This document shows positions 1 to 9,629 of a DNA stretch of 64,000 bases, piece after piece. Made by a program: the position numbers and the translations under genes. The stretch's first letter is position 1. Every line of letters begins with the position of its first letter. Below the pieces are notes generated by a model. That model saw only the letters and a program-made list of their open reading frames with translations. It searched no databases and was not told the origin of the DNA. This stretch comes from Spiroplasma_E sp902809815 (GTDB taxonomy: Bacteria; Bacillota_I; Bacilli_A; Mycoplasmatales; VBWQ01): contig NZ_OZ034992.1 in NCBI RefSeq assembly GCF_964030925.1, forward strand, positions 744,001 through 808,000, written 5' to 3'.

Positions 1-939
1 GGTGTTTTAAAAGAAGATAAAAATAAAATTTATTTAAGACCTGAAACTGCACAAGGAATATTTATAAATTTTAATAATGTAAGAAATAGTTGTAATAAAA
101 AAGTACCATTTGGTATTGGTCAAATTGGTAAAAGTTTTAGAAATGAGATAAATCCTGGTAATTTTATTTTTCGTACTAGAGAATTTGAACAAATGGAATT
201 AGAATTTTTCTTTATTCCAAAGGATAAAAATGATAACACTTGATTTAATTATTGAGTTTATCAATGTAAAGAATTTCTCTCTCTAGTAGGTTTATTGAAT
301 TCAAAAAATATAAAATTTAAAAATCATGAACAAAATCAACTAGCACATTATGCATTAGCAACTACTGATATTGAATATAATTTTCCTTTTGGTATGAGTG
401 AATTATGTGGTATAGCTAATCGCGGGAATTATGATTTAACAAAACATAGTGAGAATTCTGGTGTAAATTTTGAAATTCAAGATCCTAATGTTACAGTAAA
501 AAGAATGGTTATTCCTTCAGTTATTGAACCTTCAATTGGTGTTGAAAGGCTTTTATTAGCTTTAGTTTGTGAAGCATTTACAAAAGAAGTTTTAAAAGAC
601 GATAAAGAACGGTTAGTGTTAAAATTAAATAAGAGTATTTGCCCTTATCAAGTAGCTGTTATGTCTTTAAATAAAACAAAATTGGGTAAAGAGGCATATG
701 AAATTTTTGAAATGTTAAATAAAACACAATTAAGAGTAATTTATGAAGCATCATCAAGTGTTGGTAAATCTTATCGTTATCAAGATGGTATTGGTACTAT
801 GTATTGTGTAACAATTGATTATGACACAAAAACTAAAGGTACTGTTACAATTAGAGATCGTGATACTACAAATCAAGTTATAGTTAAAGTTGATCAACTT
901 AAAGAATATTTATATGACAAATTAGACATTATTTGTTAG
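1..939 (+). CDS. glyS: Glycyl-tRNA synthetase, 3' part
   Basis: C-terminal 312 codons of a single-chain class II glycyl-tRNA synthetase, which charges tRNA-Gly in the cytoplasm; the 5' end lies outside the window. Visible are class II motif 2 (FRNEINPGNFIFRTREFEQME), the motif 3 region (SIGVERLLLALV, about residue 183) and the C-terminal anticodon-binding domain ending in VKVDQLKEYL. Two in-frame UGA codons near 241-255 are read as Trp, which fixes genetic code 4. dnaG starts 16 bases downstream, so the genes are probably co-transcribed. Confidence 0.95.
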
Positions 940-955
940 AATTGTGTGAAAAAAT

Positions 956-2731
956 ATGGATATCGAGTTTAATAAAAAAATTAATGAAGTTAAAGCAAAA
1001 ATTAATATTGTTGAAGTTATGGGTAAATATTTAAATTTGATCCGTAAAGGCAATAATTTTTGAGCTATCTGTCCTTTTCACGAAGACTCTACTCCTTCAT
1101 TATCAATTTCACAAGAAAAACAAATTTATAAATGTTTTTCTTGTGGTGAACAAGGAAACGTTTTTATTTTTTTACAAAAATATAAAAATATTAATTTTAT
1201 TAATGCTCTTAAAGAAGCAGCAGATAATGTTAATTTAAATTTAAAAGAGTTTGATATTAATTTATCTGAATTTAATGTTGAAACTAAAAAAAATCCACTA
1301 AAAATTTTAAATAATATTGCAATGAATTTTTTTAGTTATCAGTTACTAACTGATATTGGTCAAGAAGCAATGAAATATTTACAAAATCGTAATATTACTA
1401 CTGAAAATATTAAATATTTTAATATTGGTTATGCACCTATTAATAATGAATTAATAGATTATCTTAATGCACAAGGTTATAAAGATAATATTGAATTTGT
1501 AAAATTAGGACTTATGAAAATTAATAATAAGGATCAACTTCTTCCTACCTTTTCAAATCGAATTATGTTTGCTATTAAAGATGAAGTTGGAGATTGTGTT
1601 GGTTTTTCTGCAAGAAATTATAATAGAGAAGATAAAAGTTATAAATATATTAATAGTCCAGAAACAGTTTTTTTTAAGAAAAGTAAAATTTTATATAACT
1701 TTAATAATGTTAAAAATTATATTAAAAAAAATGAAGTTATTTATTTGACTGAAGGTTTTATGGATGTTATTGCTCTAAATAATCAAAATATTAAAAATGT
1801 TGTTGCTTTAATGGGAACAAATTTAACAAAAGAACATATTTTACTTTTAAAAAAAATTACTATTAATATTATTATTTTTTTAGATGGTGATTTACCAGGA
1901 AAAATAGCATCTTTAAAAATAGCTAGTGTTTTATTATCAAATAATTTTAAAGTACAAATTATCAATAATGATACTAAATTTGATCCTGATGAATTAATAA
2001 ATAAATTTCCTCAAAAATTTTATGAAATAATAAAAAAAACCATTCATCCTTTTGAATTTGCAATTAATTTATCATTAACTAAATATAACATTAAAAAAGA
2101 TAGTTATGAACTTAATGAATTTTTAAAATCATTAGTTCCAATTTGAACAAAAATCAATGATGTTATTACTAAAAAGTTTTACTTAAATATGTTAGCAAAA
2201 ATAACTAATTTATCCACTGAAGACTTAATACAAATTTTAAATATTGATAATAATTTAGTAACTACAACTTTTAGTATCAAAAATAAATCTAAAATAGAAG
2301 TAAAAAATATTTTTTTTGAAGCACAAGAACAACTTATTTTTTTAGTAATGTTATCAAAAAATGTTTATTTAATTTTAGAAAAAGAAAAATTTATTTTTCC
2401 AAATCAAGATTTTATGAATTTATACTTTTTAATTAGTCAAAAATATCAAAATAATCAAATAGAAGCAATTAATTTTGATTTAATTTTAGAAGAACTTAAA
2501 GGTAATTCACTTTTAAATATTTTAGAAAAACTTCTTGATAAGTATAAAAATAAAAAGTTTGATTTAAAACCTCAAATTATTAATGATTACTTAAAAATTA
2601 TTAATAATCAATTAATTGATTATGAAATAAAAATGATCAATGATAAATTGAAATCTGAAAAAAATATTGAAAAACAAATATTGTTATTAAAAGAAATATC
2701 AGTATTAAAAAATAAAATAAAGAAAAAATAA
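956..2731 (+). CDS. dnaG: DNA primase
   Basis: 591-residue primase that makes RNA primers at the replication fork. A CHC2 zinc-binding domain lies at about residues 40-66 (CPFH, then CFSCG). The TOPRIM core shows YLTEGFMDVIAL (about 263-274) and the metal-binding IIFLDGD (about 301). The C-terminal part is Lys/Asn-rich and matches a helicase-interacting region. The ATG at 956 is chosen because the zinc domain follows at the usual distance; an in-frame GTG at 944 is an alternative. The gene sits between glyS and rpoD, the classical dnaG-rpoD macromolecular synthesis order. It is readable only with UGA as Trp. Confidence 0.95.
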
Positions 2732-2763
2732 GTATGATGATAAATTAAGGATAAGGTGAAAAT

Positions 2764-4116
2764 ATGGCTGTTATACAACAAAAAACGAAATTGAAAAAAC
2801 TTTTAACTTTAGAAGAAGTAGAAAGTAATTTAATTAAAAAATTAGAAAAGAGTCAAACAAAAGAATTAAAACAAGAAGATGTCATTAAAGAGTTTGCACA
2901 TTTAAAATTAGATGATGATACGATTGAGGAAATTTTTGATCGGTTAGAAAAAGAAGGAGTAGTCTTTACTGATATTTTGATGGATGAAGTTGAAGATGAT
3001 GCTAATTTTACCGATATTGATGATGAACAATTACCTGATGATTTAGATATTGATATTTTAGTTAGTGATTTGAGTTTTAAAAATACAATGGGGATCTCTA
3101 ATGATACAAGAAGAAAAGATGGAATTAAGTCTTATTTTAATATTTTGGGAACAAGTCAAATATTGAGTCAAGGTGAGGAAATTAAATATGCTAAAATGTT
3201 AGAATCAAAAGATGTTGAGGAAAGAACATATGGTCGTGAGCAATTAATTAAATCAAATTTAAAATTAGTAGTTTCTGTTGCTAGAAAACATTTAAATCGT
3301 GGTTTAGATTTTGCTGATTTAATTGAAGAAGGTAATATTGGTCTTATTAAAGCAGTTGATAAATTTGATTATCGCCGTGGTTTTAAATTTTCAACTTATG
3401 CTACTTGATGAATTAGACAATCAATTACACGAAGTTTAGCTGATCAAGGTAAAATGGTTCGTGTACCTGTTCATATGGTTGAAAGAATTAATAAGTTAAC
3501 AAGAATTGAAAGAAACTTAACACAAGAATTAGGTCGTGATCCTACTCATGAGGAAATTGCCAATAAAATGGGACAAAACATGACAGCCGATCGTGTTCGT
3601 GAAATTAAAAAACTTGCTATTGAACCAGTATCTTTAGAAAAACCAATTGGTGAAGAAGATGATACACATTTTGGTGATTTTATTAAAGATAAAAATATGC
3701 TATCTCCCGATGAATATGCCGAAAGACATTGATTAAGAGAACAATTGGATCGTGTTTTTGCTGAAGTATTAACAAAACGAGAAGAAAAAGTTATTAGAAT
3801 GCGTTTTGGAATTTTACCAACAAAATTAAGAAGATTATTAGAACTTTGTGAAGATGAAAAAGAAATTACTGAATTAAAAACAGTAGTTAATAATTTACAG
3901 TTACACTATGATACTAGTTTAGATAAAACAGAATTGTTAAGTGATAAGGTTGTTCATCGTCATATTACTAAGTACGATTCTCCAAAAACTCTAGAAGAAG
4001 TTGGTAAAGAATTTATTGTTACAAGAGAAAGAATTAGACAAATAGAAGCAAAGGCAATTAGAAAATTAAAACATCCGTCTAAATCTAAACATATTAAAGA
4101 ATTTTATAAAGGATAA
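2764..4116 (+). CDS. rpoD: Primary sigma factor RpoD (SigA)
   Basis: 450-residue principal sigma factor directing RNA polymerase to housekeeping promoters. An acidic region 1.1 is followed by region 2 (NLKLVVSVARKH, FADLIEEGNIGLIKAVDKFD, FKFSTYATWWIRQSI), region 3 (RVPVHMVERINKL) and region 4.2 (LEEVGKEFIVTRERIRQIEAKAIRKLK). Region 4.1 ends at MRFGI (about residue 348), but LEEVGKEF does not resume until about residue 409. That is roughly 50 residues more than in standard SigA. A ribosome site (AAGGTG) precedes the ATG. It lies 32 bases after dnaG. Confidence 0.96.
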
Positions 4117-4124
4117 TAGTTAAA

Positions 4125-4901
4125 ATGTTAACTATCAATAATATAATTAATGTTTTAGAAACATATTTTCCTTTAAAAGATGTTTGTGAATGAGATTTTT
4201 CAGGAATACAAATTAAATCAAAAACAAAGACCAATATTAATAAAATTTTAGTTTGTTTGGATGTTACTAATGAAGTTTTAACTGAGGCCATTAATAATAA
4301 TATTGATTTAATAATTTCTCATCATCCATTAGTTTTTGCCAAAGATATTAATCAATCTAATATTTCAAATTGAAAAAAAGAATTATATAGTAAAATACTA
4401 ATAGCAGATATTAATGTATATTCATTACATACTAATTTTGATATATCATTAGTAGGTATGAATATGTTGATGGCTAAAGAATTAAAAATTAAAAATATTC
4501 ATTTTATTAATGAAGAAAAGTTGGCAATAGTTGGTAAATTTGATAGACAAATGCCATTAAAAGAATTGATTAATAACTTAAAAAAATATTTTAATGTTGC
4601 AAATATACAATTGGTTAATAATAAATTGAATGATAACAATATAGTGACTGTTGCTTTATCTGCTGGTGCTGGTGGTGATATTATTAGTAATTTATCTAAC
4701 AATATTGATTTATTAATTACTGGAGAAATGAAATGAAACTATATTATGGAAGCTAAAGATAGAAAAATTAATGTTATTTTGGTTGGTCATTATATGGAAC
4801 AAAAATTTGTTGATTTTCTTTTTCAATTACTTATTGAAAAATTATCAACAAAAGTTAAAGTTTTTAAGTATAATTTAGAAAATCCTATTGCTTTTTTTTA
4901 A
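4125..4901 (+). CDS. Nif3-like dinuclear metal centre protein (YqfO/DUF34)
   Basis: 258-residue Nif3/YqfO family protein, a conserved metal-binding hexameric protein of uncertain enzymatic role. Metal-ligand motifs are visible: DLIISHHPLVF (about residue 61), YSLHTNFD (about 101) and, near the C terminus, ILVGHYMEQKF. The ATG lies 8 bases after the rpoD stop. In many Firmicutes trmK stands between rpoD and this gene; here there is no room for it. The long insert seen in some YqfO proteins is absent. Confidence 0.85.
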
Positions 4902-4968
4902 ACTTATAAAATTTAAAAAGGAAAAAACTATTTTTTAAATAAAAATAAGTTTTAGGGGGTTGATAAAT

Positions 4969-5250
4969 ATGATTTTAGAAGATTTAGAACCAATGACTGA
5001 TCAAGAGTGTCAGGCAGTTAGTGGTGGTTTTGCTCAATTTTTAATGGGTGCCATGTTAGCAGGGATAGCAATTCCTGTTATTAAAAATTTATGAAATAGT
5101 GTTTCAGGAAGTATTAAGTTACCAGGTGGTATTGAAAGTAAATGAGATAGTTCTAAAGATGATAGTAAAGATTTAACAAAAATTAAAGATGAATTTAATA
5201 AATTTCAAGAAAAATTAACACATTTAATACCACCTTTTTATGAATTTTAA
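4969..5250 (+). CDS. Small protein with a double-glycine (bacteriocin-type) leader
   Basis: 93 codons with a strong ribosome site (AGGGGG) 9 bases before the ATG. Residues 1-20 form an acidic leader ending in ECQAVSGG, the pattern recognised by C39 peptidase exporters, which cut after GG. The predicted product begins FAQFLMGAMLAGIAIPVI, one hydrophobic helix, followed by Trp residues encoded by UGA and a charged Lys/Asp-rich tail. By family knowledge such peptides are class II bacteriocins, pheromones or related exported peptides. No C39 transporter or immunity gene is visible nearby, so the function is inference. The 3' end overlaps the radC remnant by 11 bases. An AT-rich imperfect hairpin precedes the ribosome site. 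Confidence 0.7.
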
Positions 5251-5929
5251 AGAACTTAATAATACAAAAAACCAAGAGAAAAAGCCATTAAATATGGCTT
5301 TGACGCTCTTAGTGATAATGAATTATTAGCAATTATTTTGCGAACAGGAACTAAAGAAAAAAAATGTATTATTTTTAGCGCAAGAAATAATTACTAATTT
5401 TAATGGTCTTGAAAATTTAAATAAAGTAACTATTAAATCTTTGATGAGTATTAAAGGTATTGGTGTTAGTAAGGCTTTAGAAATTTTAAGTTGTTTAGAA
5501 ATAGTAAAAAGAATAAGAACTATTGAAAGTCAAAAAAAATATTTTAAAATTATTATTCCTGAAGATGTTTTTAATTTAGTTAATGCATATTATCAAAATT
5601 TAACGCAAGAACATTTTTATTTATTATTATTAAATAATCAAAATAAATTAATTCATCAAAATTTATTATATAAGGGTACTAATGATATTATGAAAATTGA
5701 TGTTAAAGATATGTTGCATCTGGCACTTATTCATAAATCAAGTAAAGTAATTTGTATTCATAATCATCCTAGTGGTAATAGTGAACCTTCACTATCTGAT
5801 TTATATATCACCGAAGAAATTAAAAAAAATTTTCAGGTTTTTAATATTACCTTAGTTGATCATATTATTATTGGCAAAGGTAATTATTTTAGTATAAATT
5901 TAAATAAAAAATATTATAAGTTTAAATAA
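5240..5929 (+). pseudogene. radC: radC (JAMM-domain protein), frameshifted
   Basis: RadC/YsxA homologue with two reading-frame breaks. The ATG at 5240 opens MNFKELNNTK. The frame must then shift in the A-run near 5271 to reach KPREKAIKYGFDALSDNELL, and again in the A-run near 5361 to reach NVLFLAQEIITNF. The rest is intact: a helix-hairpin-helix (MSIKGIGVSKALEIL) and the JAMM zinc motif with IHNHPSGNSEPSLSDLYIT. From 5441 onward a product containing the whole JAMM domain could still be made. Sequencing error in the A-runs is an alternative explanation. Confidence 0.8.
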
Positions 5930-6072
5930 AAACTTAAAAAAATACATTACTTAAATTTAAAAATATAGTAAAATTATTATGGTTTAGTGTGTAAATAATA
6001 TTTAACTTACCAAGAATGGACTAGTTATTAAACATAGTTTGTTATTAGATATTGATAAGAAAGGAGAAAATT

Positions 6073-6672
6073 ATGTCAACAATTAAACCAAGCAATGAAT
6101 CATTTACTGCCCAACCGTCACTATTTGGAAAAATTATGGTTTATTTATCTTTTGTTTTAATATTTCCAATAATTTTATTTATTGTTTCTCGTAATAATTT
6201 TCTAAGATTACAACAATCAATTGAAGAAACTGCTTCTGATATTGATGTGCAATTAAAGCGTCGTTTTGATTTATTAACAAAATTAGTAGATGCTACTAAA
6301 GGTTATATGAAATTTGAAAAAAGTACATTAACAGATGTTGTATCTTTACGAAGTGGAAAAATGGAAACAATGAGTGATCTTTCAAAAGCAGATAGTGGAC
6401 TTAATGCAGCTTTTGGAAAATTTAATGCTTTATTAGAAAATTATCCTGATTTAAAAGCAAATACTACTGTTTTACAATTACAATCAGGTGCCAAAGATTG
6501 TGAAGATAATATTGCTGCTGCTAGAAGATTTTATAATGCTAATGTTAAGGTGTTCAATAGTAAAATTAAAACCTTTCCAAGTAATGTTGTAGCATCAACA
6601 TTAAATTTAGTTTCAAAAGATTACTTTCTTGCATCAGATAGCGATCGTCAAGATATTAAAATTGATTTATAA
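6073..6672 (+). CDS. LemA family protein
   Basis: 199 residues preceded by AAGGAG 6 bases before the ATG. One N-terminal membrane span (about residues 20-42, FVLIFPIILFIVS) is followed by the LemA signature: an NNFLRLQQSIEETASDIDVQLKRRFDLL helix region, then KLVDATKGYMKFE. The remainder is helical, as in LemA proteins, which are membrane-anchored with a helical bundle outside or inside the membrane; their role is unknown. It has its own upstream promoter-like AT-rich region and a strong terminator, so it is probably a single-gene unit. Confidence 0.85.
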   Translation: MSTIKPSNESFTAQPSLFGKIMVYLSFVLIFPIILFIVSRNNFLRLQQSIEETASDIDVQLKRRFDLLTKLVDATKGYMKFEKSTLTDVVSLRSGKMETMSDLSKADSGLNAAFGKFNALLENYPDLKANTTVLQLQSGAKDCEDNIAAARRFYNANVKVFNSKIKTFPSNVVASTLNLVSKDYFLASDSDRQDIKIDL

Positions 6673-6712
6673 AATTAAATTTATTTTTGAAAATATATTT
6701 AAATTAGTTATT

Positions 6713-6784
6713 TACCCCTTTCTTTAGACAAATAAATTGTTTTGAATAAACATTTATGATTTGTTTAAAGAAAGGGTATTTTAT
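6713..6784 (+). terminator. Rho-independent terminator after lemA
   Basis: A stem of about 13 base pairs (TACCCCTTTCTTTA with TAAAGAAAGGGTA, one mismatch) encloses a 39-base loop. It is followed by ATTTTATTT. Confidence 0.7.
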
Positions 6785-6830
6785 TTAAAATTAAAATTTA
6801 TATTAATTAGATTTAATTCTTTTATTCTTT

Positions 6831-7988
6831 GGACATATTCCGTAATTAAATTTAATTAATTGTCAATAAAATTGTTTTAAAACTATTTAGTGTTATTGAA
6901 TATAGAAATAAATATTTTTTGAAAAAATAGTTTAAAAAATGAGTTTACATTTTAAACAAAAAATTGTTAATAATATTTTTATATTAACTCGATAAAAATT
7001 TAAATTTTAAAAAAATATTTTTAATATTTTTTTTATTTTAATGATTTTATTTTATTAAAAATTTCACAAAGTAAGTTAAATCTTAAGTACATAAGTCTAA
7101 ATTTAGATTTTCTACATTTATTTACTAAAATTTTGAATCTTTTCAATCAAGCAAAGACATGTTCAACTTTAATTCTAATTTTAGATACAATCTTATTGTA
7201 TTTTCTTTCTTGTTTAGTTAATTTTTTATTTTTAGTTCTTTTAATTGGTATTATTGTATTTTTATAAATATTTTGTATACCTTGATATCCTAAATCACCA
7301 ATAATTATTGTTTTTTCTGAAAATTCAAGATTTGAATTTTTTAATATTTGAAAATCATGCACTTTACCATTATCAGCAAAAATATCAACAATTTTTTTAT
7401 TAAAAAAATCATATACAATTTGAAATTTTATAGAATACATTCAACTTTTACCAGAAAAATATTCTAACTGTAGTTTTTTTTAGTTGGTCTTTCAATTTCA
7501 ATCTCAGTTGAATCAATTAAATAAAATTGAAATTCATTTGAATTTTCTTGTTTTTTATCAATTTTTAATTTATATCTTTCTTTTAAAAATTGGTAATCTT
7601 TGTGGTTACTAAGTTTATTTTCTACTCAAGTAATATTTCGAAAACAACTTGATGGGCTCATTTTAGATTTAATACTCATTTGAAAAAAAGTATAATATTC
7701 TTTTCAGTATAATAAAGTCATCATTAATCTTTCTTCTACTGAAAGTTTATTTTTTCGACCTTTATTTTTTTCAAATTTTTCTATTTCAATTAATTTTTCT
7801 AACATTTCATTAAAATGAAAACGTTTTATACCAAAATATCTGTAAAATTCTTCATTTTTTAATTTTTTTAAATTTTCAAAAATCATTTTTATCAACACTT
7901 TTCTAAATTTATTGTTAATAACAAAATTATAAAATAAATTTTAAAATTATTAATTGACTTTTAAAAAATTTAATTACAGAATATGTCT
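6831..7988 (-). mobile_element. IS5-type element, copy 1
   Basis: Full-length element with inverted ends GGACATATTCCGTAATTAAA and the matching right end (one mismatch, ACAGAATATGTC). It is flanked by a 3-bp TTT duplication (6828-6830 and 7989-7991). It carries the two-frame transposase described under 7033-7898. It separates lemA from the prophage remnant. Confidence 0.9.
7033..7898 (-). CDS. IS5-family DDE transposase, two frames joined by a -1 frameshift (copy 1)
   Basis: The upstream frame starts at GTG 7898 (or ATG 7886) and runs to a TAG at 7464. It contains the first catalytic Asp in LIDSTEIEIERP. The downstream frame carries IGDLGYQG (second Asp) and KVEHVFAWLKRF (Glu). The frames meet in a run of eight A residues followed by C, a classic -1 slippage site. 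A shift there yields KKLQLEYFSGKSWMYSIKFQ, which matches the conserved YYSGKKxxHT segment of the family. All three catalytic residues are present, so this copy looks functional. Confidence 0.85.
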
Positions 7989-8033
7989 TTTATTTCGGCC
8001 GAATAAAAAATTGGTATATTTTATAAAAATGAC

Positions 8034-8057
8034 ATGAGAGATAATTCTCTCATTTTT
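8034..8057 (+). terminator. Terminator-like hairpin
   Basis: Perfect 8-bp stem ATGAGAGA/TCTCTCAT with loop TAAT, followed by five T residues. It probably ends transcription entering from the left. Confidence 0.65.
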
Positions 8058-8093
8058 AATTGTTCAACAATTATAATTAATTATTTTATTAAA

Positions 8094-8161
8094 CCAGCAC
8101 TTTATTAAAGTAATTAATTATTACATAACTAAATAAAAAATTATTTAGGCTATTGTGCTGG
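8094..8161 (+). ncRNA. Candidate three-way-junction RNA upstream of the early genes
   Basis: CCAGCAC (8094-8100) pairs with GTGCTGG (8155-8161), a GC-rich 7-bp stem that stands out in this AT-rich DNA. Inside it two further hairpins are possible: GTAAT/ATTAC (8110-8124) and CTAAATAA/TTATTTAG (8129-8148). No known family is recognised. It could be a structured 5' leader, a replication site or a coincidence. Confidence 0.35.
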
Positions 8162-8324
8162 AATATTCCAATAGTAATTTTTAGTGTGTTCTTTTAAAGA
8201 AAAGAGAAAGAAAAAGTTTTTTCTCCCCCACACCCCCTCTTTTTCAAAAAGAAAGAGAAAAGAATTTTTCTCTTTTTAAGACTTCTTTTAAATAAGACTT
8301 AAATTAAAGAAAGGATTATATTTT

Positions 8325-8825
8325 ATGTTTAAAGAAAATATTAAAAAAGATTTATCAAAAGAAGAAATTACTAATTTACTTTTAGATTTTGATAAAGATA
8401 ATATTTTTCAACAAAATTTAGAAGAAAAAGAAATACAAGAATTATTAGAAAAAACAAAAATTAATTTTACTTCTATTTTCTTGCCAAAAATAGCAATTAT
8501 TAATGAAACTAGTAAAGCAAGTTTTATTAAATTATTAAATGAAAATAATTCTAATGTTATTGGTGTATGAATTGATAAAAGATTTATTCATAGAAGTAAA
8601 GAAAAAAATGAAATTAGAATAAGTATTAAAAGAAGTTTTGATTTTACTATTTATGAATATGATTTAAAAAATAAAACTAATAAAAAGTTAGAAAGTATTA
8701 AAGGTTATAAATTACTTTTAAAGTTAAAACAATTAAAAGCAAGTTTACCAATTGAAAATAATTTTTGAGAAAAATTACAAGAAAAAAATAATTTTATTAA
8801 GAAAGGCATTAATTATGTTACTTAA
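8325..8825 (+). CDS. Prophage early protein, unknown
   Basis: 166 residues, starting MFKENIKKDLSKEEI after AAAGAAAGGAT. It is acidic and helical at the N terminus and Lys-rich later, with two UGA Trp codons (for example GVWIDKRF). No domain is recognised. It is the first gene of a tightly packed run ending in the exonuclease and recT, so a role in phage early functions is inferred only from position. Confidence 0.7.
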
Positions 8826-8931
8826 TGTTGAAAAAATAGAATTAATTAAAAATTTATGTAATGAAAAATTACTTAAAAATAAAAAATATATTGAAATACA
8901 AGAAATATTAAAAATTATAGAAAGGGATTAA
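8815..8931 (+). CDS. Small prophage protein (38 aa)
   Basis: ATG at 8815 with AAAGG 9 bases upstream, overlapping the previous gene by 11 bases. The product is a short helical peptide starting MLLNVEKIELIKNLCNEK. Function unknown. Confidence 0.5.
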   Translation: MLLNVEKIELIKNLCNEKLLKNKKYIEIQEILKIIERD

Positions 8932-8936
8932 TAAAT

Positions 8937-9059
8937 ATGGAATGTAGAGAATATAGAATTAAAGGTTCATGTGATATATGTAATAAAAATTCATCATTTG
9001 CAAATAGAACTTGTAATAAATGTTTTTATAAATTAATGAGTGATAATGATGAAATGTAA
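8937..9059 (+). CDS. Small Cys-rich prophage protein (40 aa)
   Basis: The ribosome site AAAGGG lies in the end of the preceding gene. Two Cys pairs, CDIC and CNKC, separated by about 14 residues suggest a minimal zinc ribbon. The 3' end overlaps the next gene. Confidence 0.5.
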   Translation: MECREYRIKGSCDICNKNSSFANRTCNKCFYKLMSDNDEM

Positions 9060-9231
9060 TATACATAATGAAAAATATATATGATTTTCTGAATTAGAAA
9101 ATACATATTATTGTAATAAATGTATTGATGACATGATTGAAGAAGATATGTATTTAACAAGTGATAACTATGATAGGTTATATAACCATTATATTAATGA
9201 ATTACAATTAGAAAATTTTAAAGGAGTGTAA
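9049..9231 (+). CDS. Small prophage protein with Cys/His pairs (60 aa)
   Basis: Starts MKCNIHNEKYIWF and contains a second pair, YYCNKCIDD, so a CxxH/CxxC zinc-binding fold is likely. An ATG at 9046 is an equally good start. It overlaps its upstream neighbour by 11 bases, as in a compact phage operon. Function unknown. Confidence 0.5.
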
Positions 9232-9233
9232 AT

Positions 9234-9440
9234 ATGAATAGATTAGAATTACAAAATGCAAGAAAATTAATAGAAAAATTTGAAGAATTACAAGAAGAAT
9301 TTAATAGTAAATATGAAAATTGAGAAATTACAATTGATGATGATGGTGATTTAAAAACTTATAATGATTATTTTACATATGAAGATGTAAATAAATTAGA
9401 ACAAGCAATTATTGATTATAAAAGAATTTTTAAAGGTTAA
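9234..9440 (+). CDS. Small prophage protein (68 aa)
   Basis: Preceded by AAAGGAGTG inside the previous gene's end. A coiled N-terminal half (LIEKFEELQEEFNSK) is followed by an acidic segment ITIDDDGDLKTY. No family is recognised. Confidence 0.55.
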
Positions 9441-9455
9441 AGGAGATAAATAAAT

Positions 9456-9629
9456 ATGGCACCTAGAAATAAAATTTCAAAAGATAAATTATTAAGTAAT
9501 TGAATAAGATTTCGTGTTTCTGATATTGAAAAACAAGAAATTAAAGATTTTTGTCAAAGTAAAAATATTACAATTACAAAGTTTATAAGAGGTTTAATTA
9601 AAAATGCAATTAAACAATCAAAAAAATAA
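9456..9629 (+). CDS. Ribbon-helix-helix-like small DNA-binding protein
   Basis: 57 residues after AAAGGAGA. The pattern WIRFRVSDIEKQEIKDFCQ, followed by NITITKFIRGLI, resembles a CopG/Arc-type ribbon-helix-helix: a short strand with alternating residues, then two helices. A role as repressor of the early operon is inference. It overlaps the exonuclease gene by 26 bases. Confidence 0.55.

Larger units (their letters stand above)
7992..8324. promoter_or_regulatory. Non-coding leader of the prophage early genes
   Basis: I see no gene here. From left to right: a palindrome around CGGCCG (7989-8008); a terminator (8034-8057); a complementary AATTGTT/AACAATT pair (8058-8072); a junction-like fold (8094-8161); the palindrome GGAATATTCC (8160-8169); an unusual C-rich pyrimidine stretch (8214-8246); and a purine-rich stem-loop (8250-8278). 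AAAGAAAGGAT at 8306-8317 is the ribosome site of the first early gene. Confidence 0.5.

Noticed and set aside
4117..4124. trmK expected between rpoD and the Nif3-like gene
   Set aside because: Only 8 bases separate the two genes, so it is truly absent at this position; it may be elsewhere in the genome.
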